From positions 3,952,629 to 4,016,628 of the forward strand of contig NC_030991.1 in NCBI RefSeq assembly GCF_000149955.1: a stretch of DNA of 64,000 nucleotides, in the 5' to 3' direction. Numbering within the stretch: position 1 is the first letter of the stretch; each line of letters opens with the position of its first letter. The position numbers and the translations under genes were made by a program. Shown here piece after piece: positions 43,397-52,479 of the stretch. The DNA is from Fusarium oxysporum f. sp. lycopersici 4287 (Eukaryota; Ascomycota; Sordariomycetes; Hypocreales; Nectriaceae). The notes beneath the pieces were generated by a model, which saw nothing but the letters and a program-made list of their open reading frames with translations, ran no database searches and had not been told where the DNA came from.

Positions 43397-44702
43397 GCCG
43401 CCTAGGGTGAAGTTTTAAGCAATTTCTGCTGAATGACTCATGCGGACCGCTACAGAGAGCGCACTTGGGTATCTGTGCCTGGCACTCACTGTGATGGTGG
43501 CCTATGGTAGCGCACCTTGCACATACTCGAGTCTTGCTGCACGAGAAAGCCTTGTGACCGAGCTCTTGGCAGTTATAGCATTGTTCCGGTCCAGTAGTCT
43601 GCTCAAATACACTCGTATATGCCGATTCACCTGCGATGAGAAAGTAGTGTTCCTGCAGTAGCCTCTTGGCATCGCTGCTCTTAGTTAAGTAGACTACCAT
43701 AGATCCATATGACTTGGGGTTGACCTTCCGGCTCAGCCAGGCTACCTTGGCAATTTGGACTTCATTCTCCTGGTTTAAGGCTTCTATTGCTCCGGGGAGG
43801 ATGTTAAACTCCTGGTCAAAGACAGCCATACGATTCATGCTATCAACTTTGATAGGATATAGTTGGTCCCGAAGGACTCTTGCACCTGGAGCTTTCCTGG
43901 TTTCGAGGATGGTCTTGATCTTTTGTATTTCTTCTTCGTTCCTACCTATAATCCTGAGGCGGTTGGCATTCCGTCCATCTCTGGTCACTGCGACACATCG
44001 CCAGTGAGGTTGGTCACTCGACTGTCGCATCTCCTGCTCCACGGTTTTACGAATCATTGTTGGTGTAACGCCTCTAAGATGGTCTTCAGGAACTCTGGAT
44101 GTGTCGACTGTGCAGAACACCGGTTCTGGAGTGGCCGATCGGGCTACAGACGAAGATTGACTGGACATGCTGGTGGATGTCATCCTGGCTGCGTCTGCAT
44201 ATGATTGAATCGATGACCGTGGTGTTTCAGTCTTGTTCAGCATGTCTAGCTGTAGTCGAGTCTGCTCCAGCTCGCCGCAAACCTGGGTGAGCTGGTCTCG
44301 AACTTGCGATAATTCTTGTGCCATCTGGGCCGTGGCCCTGGCGACTTCCTCGGCCATGCGATCACTGAGCTTGGTGAACTCGAGCTGAAATTCGGTCTTC
44401 ATCGCTTCGATTTTCTTGTTCAAGTCCTGCTCCAGTAGTTGCTTCAAGCTATGGACTGCCTCGACCATACCACCAGCTGACTTGGGGGCAACCTGCTTCC
44501 GAGCTCGGTTCTGTCCCAGAGCTCCCTCACTGGTCTCACCTTCCTCCTGCCATTCCATATCGCCATTTTGCTGCTCCATCTCCAATACCTTCGTCGTCCT
44601 GACCCTCTTCCGCTGAGGGCGATGATATCCCCTGCCCGAACCATCGGGGTCGTCTCCCATGACGATGATGACGTCTGATGCGGGGTTCGCAACACCAGAC
44701 AT
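43389..44702 (-). CDS. LINE ORF1: Gag-like RNA-binding protein
   Basis: The 437-aa protein has a coiled-coil region rich in Glu/Gln/Leu (about residues 85-165), a central nucleic-acid-binding region and three tandem CCHC-type knuckles at the C-terminus ([43 protein letters not shown]). It should coat the LINE RNA. Its TAA stop overlaps the ORF2 ATG by 5 nt inside ATGAGTAA. The start ATG at 44700-44702 lies 135 bp inside the element's 5' end. Confidence 0.9.
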   Translation of the reverse strand: MSGVANPASDVIIVMGDDPDGSGRGYHRPQRKRVRTTKVLEMEQQNGDMEWQEEGETSEGALGQNRARKQVAPKSAGGMVEAVHSLKQLLEQDLNKKIEAMKTEFQLEFTKLSDRMAEEVARATAQMAQELSQVRDQLTQVCGELEQTRLQLDMLNKTETPRSSIQSYADAARMTSTSMSSQSSSVARSATPEPVFCTVDTSRVPEDHLRGVTPTMIRKTVEQEMRQSSDQPHWRCVAVTRDGRNANRLRIIGRNEEEIQKIKTILETRKAPGARVLRDQLYPIKVDSMNRMAVFDQEFNILPGAIEALNQENEVQIAKVAWLSRKVNPKSYGSMVVYLTKSSDAKRLLQEHYFLIAGESAYTSVFEQTTGPEQCYNCQELGHKAFSCSKTRVCARCATIGHHHSECQAQIPKCALCSGPHESFSRNCLKLHPRRHE

Positions 44703-44912
44703 CCACCAAGGGCCTGAATCTTCGCCAGGCAGTCCTCAGGATTTTTGAAAGTGATAAATAGGATAAATAAAAGTTATTTTTAAAAAGAAGATCGTTTTCC
44801 GAAACGTTTTTTTTTAGAAAAGTGCTCTCCGTTCTCCTTTTATGAGTACAGTGATGAACAGTTGTAGCTTCCTCTTTTGTAACACTATCAGATTCTGCTT
44901 GGGTCTCCACAC

Positions 44913-45278
44913 AGTGTCATTAGCCTGCTTATAAAAGCTGTATACTTCTGCCTGAACACTCACTAGGCTGTAGCTGTCGACGCGACTTACAGTATCTGCC
45001 TAGTCTGCCTAACGGCTTCGGCACTGACGTTTTTAATGGGAGCACTTGCAGGGGTCTCAAACCGTATGATTGGTGGTAGTCCGGAAATTCTTACAAGCAA
45101 AGGAGTGTGCGTTGCGGGGCTGATTTTCGACCCCGCGAGATTTGATGGTTGGCGACGTGGCCACTTTGATCTTGGTGGTGCCTTGTACTTTTACATTCGC
45201 GACCCCAGGGTGGCTGCCTGGCCAGTCAGAGCGGCATAAATACATACATAGGGGTCGTCCCATTCTGTATCCTTAGTT
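44913..45278. other. Spacer, possible upstream part of the PARP pseudogene
   Basis: Minus-strand sequence holds a GTAAGT donor-like site and an open scrap (ETPASAPIKNVSAEAVRQT) that could be an upstream exon. It does not match a PARP domain that I recognise. No other feature is seen. Confidence 0.25.
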
Positions 45279-46290
45279 ATGGCTGAGTCCTTACTTCCCG
45301 CCGTTCATTTCGAAGCAACCATGACCACCAACATATTTTCTTTACCGCAGCCGCCCATGGTCTGTATGGGGAGTGTCAGTTTATCGACCTGCCTAATTTA
45401 ATCTTGCTAATTTTTACTAGATTAGTCGGGTCAATACTAAGCTTTGTCATTTGGACGTTACGTCCCGACATAAGTTTATCGAAGCTCTTGGTATCAACGC
45501 TCCTGTCGACATCAGCAATCTTCTCACCAAGGATTCAACAAAACTCAGGGCTGGAGATCATCAACGTGAGCCCTGGCACTTTGCTCTCTTCGCAATTCCG
45601 AACAAGTCTCGTCTACGTATTGGTGAATTCGCTACATTGGACGATGGACTATCGTCGATTCTTCACGATCTGTTGTCATTGGGCGAAAACATATGCCGCC
45701 TTGGCGTGACTGTCGACTCGTTTTTGCCAGTGGAATGTTTACAATTCACCCGGTGTCCAATAGCGATCAACATATATTCTTCACCGGACCCGGAGTCTAA
45801 AGCACGCTGTGAGAGGGTTCTTGACGGGTGGAAGATATATCTTCAACACCCACTCTTTGTGCCTCCAGGTATCCAATACAGTAACCCGCACCTCTATGAC
45901 GAAGTCGATCTATCTAGGGTCGGACTGAGCGAAAGCCTCAGAGACGATCAATCCATGGTCGGGCCGAGGAAAAACCTCAGAGAAGTACAATTGTGTTATC
46001 TAGTCTTTGAGAATCTGGCTCCCCCGGAGCTAAAAGAGGGGCTCCGATATCTACTCCAAAAGGTATGGACGTCTGACAGTATAGAAACTATCAGGTGGAG
46101 CATTGGTGCAACAACGGAAAAAGAACGGAAGTCCTTGGAGAAATTGTTGAAAGGAGCCGAGCTGGAATACGCGGATAAATCATACCATGAGGAGAAGGGA
46201 TTGGAATGGCTAGTAGAACCATGCCCAGAGGCTTCTAGCAAAGACCAGCTATTAGGAAAATGGGAGGAGAGGATACTACAAACTGTCTAG
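45279..46290 (+). CDS. Two-exon hypothetical protein; stop codon lies in hAT terminus
   Basis: Exon 1 runs from the ATG at 45279-45281 to 45374, the intron is 45375-45420 (GTCAGT..TTGCTAATTTTTACTAG, 46 nt, good branch and acceptor), and exon 2 runs to 46290; about 321 aa. The splice keeps the frame (MVCMGS then ISRVNTKL). The N-terminal part (VCMGSISRVNTKLCHLD, WHFALFAI, LRIGEFATLDDGLSSIL) loosely recalls the N-terminal region of fungal SNF2/Rad5-like helicases, but no helicase motif follows. The terminating TAG is the first three bases of the inverted repeat of the hAT element at 46288, so the original C-terminus may have been longer. Confidence 0.55.
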
Positions 46291-48718
46291 GGATGGATTT
46301 AATACCGTATCATTAAATAAAATGCGCTTTTTGTATTAAATATTTAAAACAGGCGCGTTTTATAGCTCCTTCCAGAACTGGCTTAGTGTATAGGATCAAT
46401 GTAACCTTAATCCCTGTTCCGACCTCCTTTTCTCCACAGCCTTCAACAGCCTATCGCTGTATCCCCTGAAACTTCCCAATCTGACTTCCCACTACCTTCA
46501 GACCCTTCATGCTTCTTCTACAATGCCTCGAACCTCTGGAAGGCCAGCCGACCACCAGGTCCACCGAGAATTTATCACGATTTCCTCGGACGCTAGCTCA
46601 GGGTTCAAGAACTCACGAGTCAAGTGCAAGCACTGCGGCCACGAGACAGCCAAAGGCACTACTCGTCAGAAGAAGCACTTACTTCGCCATTGCCCCAATT
46701 ACAGAGGGCAGCAACAGTCTGAGCAGTCTTAACTTACTCAGCACTTTCCTGTGGTAGACAAGACTTTTAAGCAGATGCTTGATGAGCTTGCTGCTAGAGC
46801 AATTTTCGCTGATGGCCGTCCATTTAACCTATTCGAGTCCAAACGAATGCGGATTCTGTTGAGCAAGCTGAATACTGCTTGGCAACCACCGTCTCGTCGC
46901 CGAGTGCAGCGGCTGCTAGCCCCGACCTATTCTGAGTACCACAACCAAGTCCAAGATATCCTCGACCAGACAGAACGTATCAACGTGATCTTTGACAGCT
47001 CAGACAATATCACGAGTAATCGAATTATCAATATCTCGATACCGGTGGCAAATGGTCTGGCGTTCTATTGGAAGACGTTTGATACGGGACAGATTCAACA
47101 CACGGCTGAGCACTACATCGATCTTTTGTATCCTGAGCTGGAGATAATTTGCAAGGGTAACTTCTTGCGCATTAACTCGTTTTGCACAGATACGGATAGT
47201 GTGATGAGGAAAGCTCATGTGCATTTGGCTGCAAGAAAGGAATTCCAACATTGCTTCTTTTCGCTCTGCGATTCACATGGGCTACAGCTACTCATCAAGG
47301 ACATCCTAGAGCAGCCGTTCTTTGAGGAGGCATTCAAAAGCGCTACATTAATTGTCACCTTCTTCAAGAAGTCGAAACTGCAGTTGGCTCGATTGAGAGA
47401 AGCACAAAAGGCAGCTTGGGGCCACCATAAGGCGTTTTTATCTGCGTGCGTCTTTCAGTTTTTCTGACTCTTAGCTCTAACTAACCGCTCGCTTTAGCGC
47501 AATCAAACGCTGGGGCAGCCAATTCAATGCTTTATGGTCAGTTTTACGCTGTAAAGAACCTCTCCAAACATACGCTCGCCGCCCTGACGTGAGGGCAGAG
47601 CTAGCCTCCGGGTCTCTCGAGCTTCTTCCGAGGGTGCTGGAGTCTGTCAATAACCCTCACTTCTGGATACGCCTGGAGACTGTTTTGGCTATAGTTAAGC
47701 CTGTTAGCAGTCGTCAGCATGCCTCAGAAGCTGATCGGGCTCACATCGGCCATGTGATTCCTCATTGGCTGGAGATTAAAGCAGAATGGAAAGCACTTGA
47801 CGATTTCTCAGCAACATAAAGAGGTGAATTTCAGCGAGCTGTATTCAGTATGGTTAAACCGTATGGATAAACAGATATATGATATTCATTATGCAGGATT
47901 TGCATTAAGGCCTGACACAGTCGGGACTAAGCTTGAAGAACAGCTGATGATGAAAGTGCTTCAGTTCTTTAAGTCAGCAGTCAATCCTGCTGACTACCTT
48001 CATATTGTTCGAGAATTTAACCACTTCCGAGCACAATCCGGGGGCCAGTTTGCTGCCGGGGGCTTGGTCTATTCAAAGGAATGGACGCCATTAGATGCTT
48101 CGATGCTTCTTGATAACCAGGGCAGCAAGCTAGCTGCACTTGCAGTCCGAATCTTTGGAACCATAGCCAATTCAGTTCCCTCAGAGAGATCATTCTCGGC
48201 GGTTAACTTCCTCCACAGCAAGGCACGCAACAGGCTCACACCAGCCAACGCTGACAAGTTGGCCTTCATCTACATGAACGAACGGGTGCTAGAGAGGATA
48301 ACGCAGTCTCAGAATCAACCTCTTGGTCATCGCGATGAGGTTGATTCTACAGTGGTTAGCTGGGAAGATTTGACAGAAGACGGTTGGCTTACTCTCGAAG
48401 ATATGTATATGGAAATCCATTGCGCATCAAGTCTGGAAGTTGACGCTGTTATCGGCGAGTTCACTCACCAACCCGCCTCCGACGGAGAGGAGACGATTGT
48501 GGAAAAATTTGAGGTCCAAGATGGGTCAGAGAGTGAAGGAACAGGGGGGAATTGACCTAATTTAGCTTGGTTATCTGTAGTATATGACTGTTAGGCGGCT
48601 TCATATATGATAGCAATATTGCAATAAAAAACGCGTTTTTTATTCGGAATAAAATACAGTTTCATTATAATAAAAAACAGTTTAATACACACTTGTATTA
48701 AACACGTGCCCATCCCTA
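46288..48718 (+). mobile_element. hAT transposon 2 (decayed)
   Basis: The element is bounded by inverted TAGGGATGG ends that also share a following (A/G)TTTAATAC motif, with AT-rich subterminal sequence and a broken transposase inside. No 8-bp target duplication is visible (AAACTGTC left, CGCCGCAG right). The left end sits directly on the coding sequence of the upstream gene. Confidence 0.75.
46523..48555 (+). pseudogene. hAT transposase pseudogene
   Basis: The start (MPRTSGRPAD) leads into a BED finger (CKHCGHETAKG..HLLRHC). An in-frame TAA near 46731 cuts it off. The frame resumes with the catalytic VIFDSSDNITSNR and CDSHGLQLLIKD blocks up to about 47450. A plausible intron follows (GTGCGT..CTAAC..TTTAG, ending before CGCAATCAAACG), then KRWGSQFNALWS. 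A one-base shift near 47800 leads into the last frame, which ends with the hATC block NSVPSERSFSAVNFLHSKA. It is homologous to the intact transposase at 6559-8547. Two lesions make it non-functional. Confidence 0.85.
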
Positions 48719-48719
48719 C

Positions 48720-48941
48720 GCCGCAGACGAGAACGGAGAGCCTATACATGTCTTAACACTGGAATCTGTACTCACACTTAATATTGCTCAGCGTGAAGGG
48801 CGTTATTTCTACTATTATCAGGATGAGGAGGAAAAAGTGCTGATAACCGAACAGATTCCAATCTATGACATGGATGGCAACGAATATGGATATTTCGATG
48901 GATTAATCTGGAATACTGGCTCTTCGTCAGGCCCGTCATAG
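48720..48941 (+). pseudogene. C-terminal coding fragment abutting hAT 2
   Basis: An open frame without a start runs from the hAT right end (ADENGEPIHVLTLESVL) through REGRYFYYYQDEEEK and MDGNEYGYFDGLIWNTG to TAG at 48939-48941. It has strong protein character and begins exactly where the transposon stops, so it is probably the 3' part of a gene cut by the element. It could belong to the gene at 45279-46287, but the frames do not join exactly. Confidence 0.45.
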
Positions 48942-49768
48942 AAGACCAAAAAGCAGGGGAAATCCAACAGCAGAAGACAAGTCTGATTAGACAAAATGTA
49001 GTCGGACGTGAAAATGACCTCAAAATTGCGATTCATAGCAATTTATGTAATGGTGATCGAGATTCCGAGATTGATCATCTCGTCCTATACACAGACACAA
49101 TGGCATACAAGTCTCTTGCACTCTGTAAACCAGCATTCGAAGGCCTCTGAAACTGGAAATGCATAACATCTCTCTGGTGATTGACTTGTATGGAGTACTT
49201 ACCAAGCACTTACGAATCTTTCCCTGCTCTTTCTAGCCCAGTCCTCACTCTTCTCCTCGATCTTCCTAAATGTCAGTAGGAGCAAGTCGGCCTGAAGCCC
49301 ATTTCCTCCAAGTATTCAGTGTGCTATCCTCGGCTGCTGAATCAATGTCTTCTTTTATTATGGGAGGGCTAGCTGTCCTTAGATGTATTTAGAGTCAATA
49401 CCTTGGCTGTGTTCTCCATAATCTTTGTTCCAAGCGGCCTGCAGCGGTCGTAAACCTCATTGTGGCCCGCAACGCTTCGATGCCTGCCGTCTATTTCACG
49501 TACTGGATGTTGAAATGCCCTTTACTTTTCTTCTTTCTTCTTCCTCCCTCCTATCCCCTGTCCCTCCATACGGACGCTCGTCTGTCGGTGTTGTCCTGAT
49601 CCGGTATACAGCATTGTACATGTGCGCCTTCCTCTTCGCAATAACATCCTCTTTATAAGTTTTGGAGCAGAGACTTATAGGTATATGTTTCTACTTTCTA
49701 GGCCGGTCTAATGTCTATTTTAGGATGTGAAAGCTGCCCCCAAGCCATTTTTAGCTCATGAGGAAGTG
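48942..49768. other. Intergenic with LINE 3' UTR-like scrap
   Basis: A stretch at about 49295-49360 resembles the minus-strand 3' UTR of the full-length LINE (CAAGTATTCAGTGTGC.. compared with CAAGTGTTCAACGTCC.., then a shared CGGC(T/G)GCTGAA). It may be an old fragment. Otherwise nothing is identified. Confidence 0.35.
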
Positions 49769-50878
49769 CGATGAGGCGTTGCAAGGTACCTGCAACCTGC
49801 TGCGTCAGGTCATTTCAGGCACAAGAAGACAAGCCAGTGGGCTGGTGGATGTGGTAATTGTTGGAGACTTCAACCGACACGACCAATTATGGGGAGGAGA
49901 TGAGATATCCTTGACGAGGCAAACCGAAGCGGATCTAGATCATCCGCCTTATGACTGAGTTTGATCTAACGAGCCTGCTTCCGAGGGGAACGAAGACGTG
50001 GAGTGGCGGAGATTTCGAGACAACAGTCGACCTGGTCCTTGCTTCGGCAGACCTAGCGTCCTCGACCGTCAAGTGTATGATACACGGCACAGAGCACGGA
50101 TCCTGTTGAATGTTGGAGGGTTCACCCTCAACTTCAGGATTAAGGTTCAGGATTAAAGTTTGACGCCCTAAACTTAGATCGTAGGACTTTCATCTAGGAC
50201 TTTCCAGGACTCAAGTCCTAGAAGGAACCAGTCAAAGATATAAGGTCTCAATGGCCCTTCGATTGCGAAAGGATCAAGAAATATACACAATTCACCTTAG
50301 TATCTGACAGATCCGATCATCGTGCTATCGAGACGGAGTTCGACGTCTCTGTTCCGATGCCGCAAGCCCAGGAGCGACTCTTGCTCAAGAACGCACCATG
50401 GAAGGAGATCAACGCCCGGATTGCCGAGGCGTTAAAATCCATTCCGGAACAAGGCACCGTACAGCAGAAAACTGACAGCCTTATGAGAGTGGTGCTGGAG
50501 GCAGTCCACGCGCTAACACCCAGAGCTAAGCCGTCACCATACCCGAAGCGTTGGTGGACCTCAGACCTCACGCAACTTCGGCAGATATACACACACTGGA
50601 GGAACCGTGCCAGAGCCTCGAGACGTGCGGGACGATCATGCGAGGAGCTTGAGGACACGGTGAGAGGAGCAGCAAAGCAATACCATGATGTCATCAGACA
50701 GCAAAGAAAGACGCATTGGAACGAGTTTTTAGCCGATAACGACAACATATGGAAGGCAGCAAAGTATCTCAAGTCTGGAGATGATACAGCATTTGGAGAA
50801 GTACCCCAACTCACGAGGGTCGACGGCACACGCACGACCAACAACATCGAACAGGCCGAGGAAATGTTAGCAACCTGT
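49769..50878 (+). mobile_element. Tad1-like LINE fragment, copy C, carrying a solo LTR
   Basis: Part of ORF2 (endonuclease to the pre-RT region) closely matches copies A and B. It starts near [12 protein letters not shown] and ends abruptly in EEMLAT, so both ends are missing. A small insertion near 49937 shifts the frame (LTRQTEADLDHP for [10 protein letters not shown]). A solo LTR interrupts it at 50104-50309. After 50878 unrelated sequence starts, so a deletion or another insertion removed the RT. Confidence 0.85.
50104..50309 (+). repeat. Solo copia-type LTR (206 bp)
   Basis: The sequence begins TGTTGAATGTTGG and ends TATCTGACA. It is flanked by the perfect 5-bp repeat GATCC (50099-50103, 50310-50314) inside LINE sequence. 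Uninterrupted LINE copies read GCACGGATCCGATC here, confirming a clean insertion. It has a GATATAAGG TATA-like box as in copia 2 but is otherwise a distinct LTR family. It probably arose by LTR-LTR recombination. Confidence 0.9.
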
Positions 50879-51745
50879 GGCTAAAATCAAGAAGAAAAAA
50901 AGGAGGTAGTTGATTTATAATTAGATCGGTAAGCATAGCAATAGCTGCTCATGGTCATTGGCAAGGGGTTATGAATCAATGAAAAAGGTTGCAAATCGGA
51001 GACTATTTTAGGCTTGAAAAACCACGTACGAGAACAGCACAACGGATCGAATGGCACTTTCAGTCGAGGAAAAGTGAGCACACATACGCGACGACCGCTT
51101 TTGCAATCGTGCAGTCTAATTACAGCACCAGAGGCTGGTTTTACGCGGCAGCGCCAGCAGAGCCATTACTTATCTCGACCGTTGAGCGCAACTACTTGGT
51201 TTCTGTTCAGCAGAACACGCGCTCGTTCCTCTTGCTAGGGCCTAGTCATTTCGACCCATCCGAGGCAACGCTGGTGGAAATATAATGTTTGAATTGATGA
51301 TTGATTATACGCAACTAAAGGCAAATATGTACGTCCATGCGTGTGATCCACCGCTCGGCATTGATGTTTCGTGCTAGATGTAGTGCACTGCAGCTGCTTG
51401 AGGACAAAAGCAATTCATCATCGGATGAAAACATATGAAACGGGCTCCAGATAGGCTGCAGCGGTCGGCCGACGATGCAACAAAGTTTTTGCCGTAGTAA
51501 ATAATGCCCCGCATCGTTTGGCGCCTCAAGCGTCGATAACAGTAACCAGAACTCGTGAATTTAAATTTATCAAATCACTCAGGTAATGTCACTTCTTGTA
51601 GCTATTTCGGTAAAGTAACTCGTTGCAATTCACTGCATTTTATGCCTACTTGGCCTTGAGCAAACAATATAAGCATATTTATCTCAGAAATGAAGAACTA
51701 CCCTGCATCTAATTATGGAATTTCTGCACCCTAAACCCTGACGGT
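50879..51745. other. Unassigned stretch
   Basis: A 98-codon plus-strand frame (50989-51285) has no recognised motif. The junction at 50878 (LINE to TGTGGCTAAAATC) may mark another insertion, but I found no partner end. Confidence 0.3.
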
Positions 51746-52211
51746 TTACTGTCCCGCTGGCCGCTTTAAACCGACTTGTGCTGGCTCTGGCGACTCACCT
51801 GTGTCTTCTTCCCATTTGGCTCTCATCTTGAGAAACTCGGACTTTCCAATAAGAGCTCTGAGACACTCTGCGCTACTCGGTCGTGGCTGTTTCTGGCTTT
51901 CAATAGCCGCTTCCGAGAAACGGAATGGGGCAGTTTTCACTAACCCCTTGACTGACACAAATCCTGGCCTTTACTGTAGGGAACTCAGGTTGAACCTCGG
52001 CAAGGTCCTGTAGTGCAAAATGCTCTCCAATCCATTCCTCTCTTTCATCCTGCTTGATATTGGCTGACTCGATTCCTGCTTGTCCCCGCCAGCTGCAGAC
52101 GAGGACCAGGCGTACGCCTCAGTGAGCCAGTCTTTGCGCTTAGACTGAGGGTCAGCAAGCCATTTTAGCTTCATAGTATCAGTTTTTCTCGTTCTGGCAG
52201 CTTCTACTTCT

Positions 52212-52405
52212 TGTTGGAAAATCCGGGAATCCCCTTCCCTTCAGGATTCAGACTGTTAGTCTGAAAGTCCTAGATTTAAAGTTCAAAGTCCTAGATACAA
52301 TCATCTAGAGATATAAACCCGAGAATAACTCTCAGCTCAATAATGAACAACCAAGTTTCATAAAAATACATTTTCACCCAGCACTACTGCGCAATATAAA
52401 CAACA
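52212..52405 (+). repeat. Copia 2 5' LTR
   Basis: 194-bp LTR, TGTTGGAAAATCC to AATATAAACAACA, with a GATATAAACC TATA-like box. No difference from the 3' LTR is seen. Confidence 0.93.
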
Positions 52406-52419
52406 GGTTATGAGCCCGG
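52406..52419 (+). other. Copia 2 primer-binding site (half-tRNA-iMet)
   Basis: GGTTATGAGCCCGG directly follows the 5' LTR and complements the anticodon arm of initiator tRNA-Met, as in element 1. Confidence 0.75.
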
Positions 52420-52479
52420 GTTAGCAAACACCGGGTTTCTCTTCTGAATCAAAGAACCAAACTTTAACTTCAACTCAAG

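Larger units (their letters stand above)
39185..44837 (-). mobile_element. Full-length Tad1-like LINE, copy B
   Basis: This 5.65-kb non-LTR retrotransposon lies on the minus strand and has a 135-bp 5' UTR, ORF1, ORF2, a 3' UTR and a (TTGTA)n tail. A 13-bp target duplication TTTTATGAGTACA flanks it (39172-39184 and 44838-44850). Both ORFs are open throughout. It inserted in an exon of the PARP pseudogene. It serves as the reference for truncated copies at 1141-5959 and 49769-50878. Confidence 0.93.
38531..44912 (-). pseudogene. PARP catalytic-domain pseudogene split by a LINE
   Basis: The minus strand encodes the end of a poly(ADP-ribose) polymerase catalytic domain. The first piece lies beyond the LINE at about 44838-44912 (TKEEATTVHHCTHK). 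It resumes at 39184 with VFVVGNTIRIRRQEDFKRFN and continues LLWQGLRVTNYAGILSHGL, GYMLGKGIYVAEM and GLGRLVPSEW. An intron (38648-38712, GTAAGG..ACAG) precedes the last exon with TTLKYNEYTCYDISQVRL. Of the H-Y-E triad, Tyr and Glu remain but His is Gln (LLWQG for LLWHG). A frame error before the intron gives DLKGY-stop. WGE and regulatory domains are not found. It was a nuclear DNA-damage-type enzyme family and is now non-functional. Confidence 0.75.

Noticed and set aside
44536..44910. A 124-aa gene overlapping the LINE 5' end
   Set aside because: It is a chimera of a PARP pseudogene exon and out-of-frame LINE 5' UTR/ORF1 sequence.
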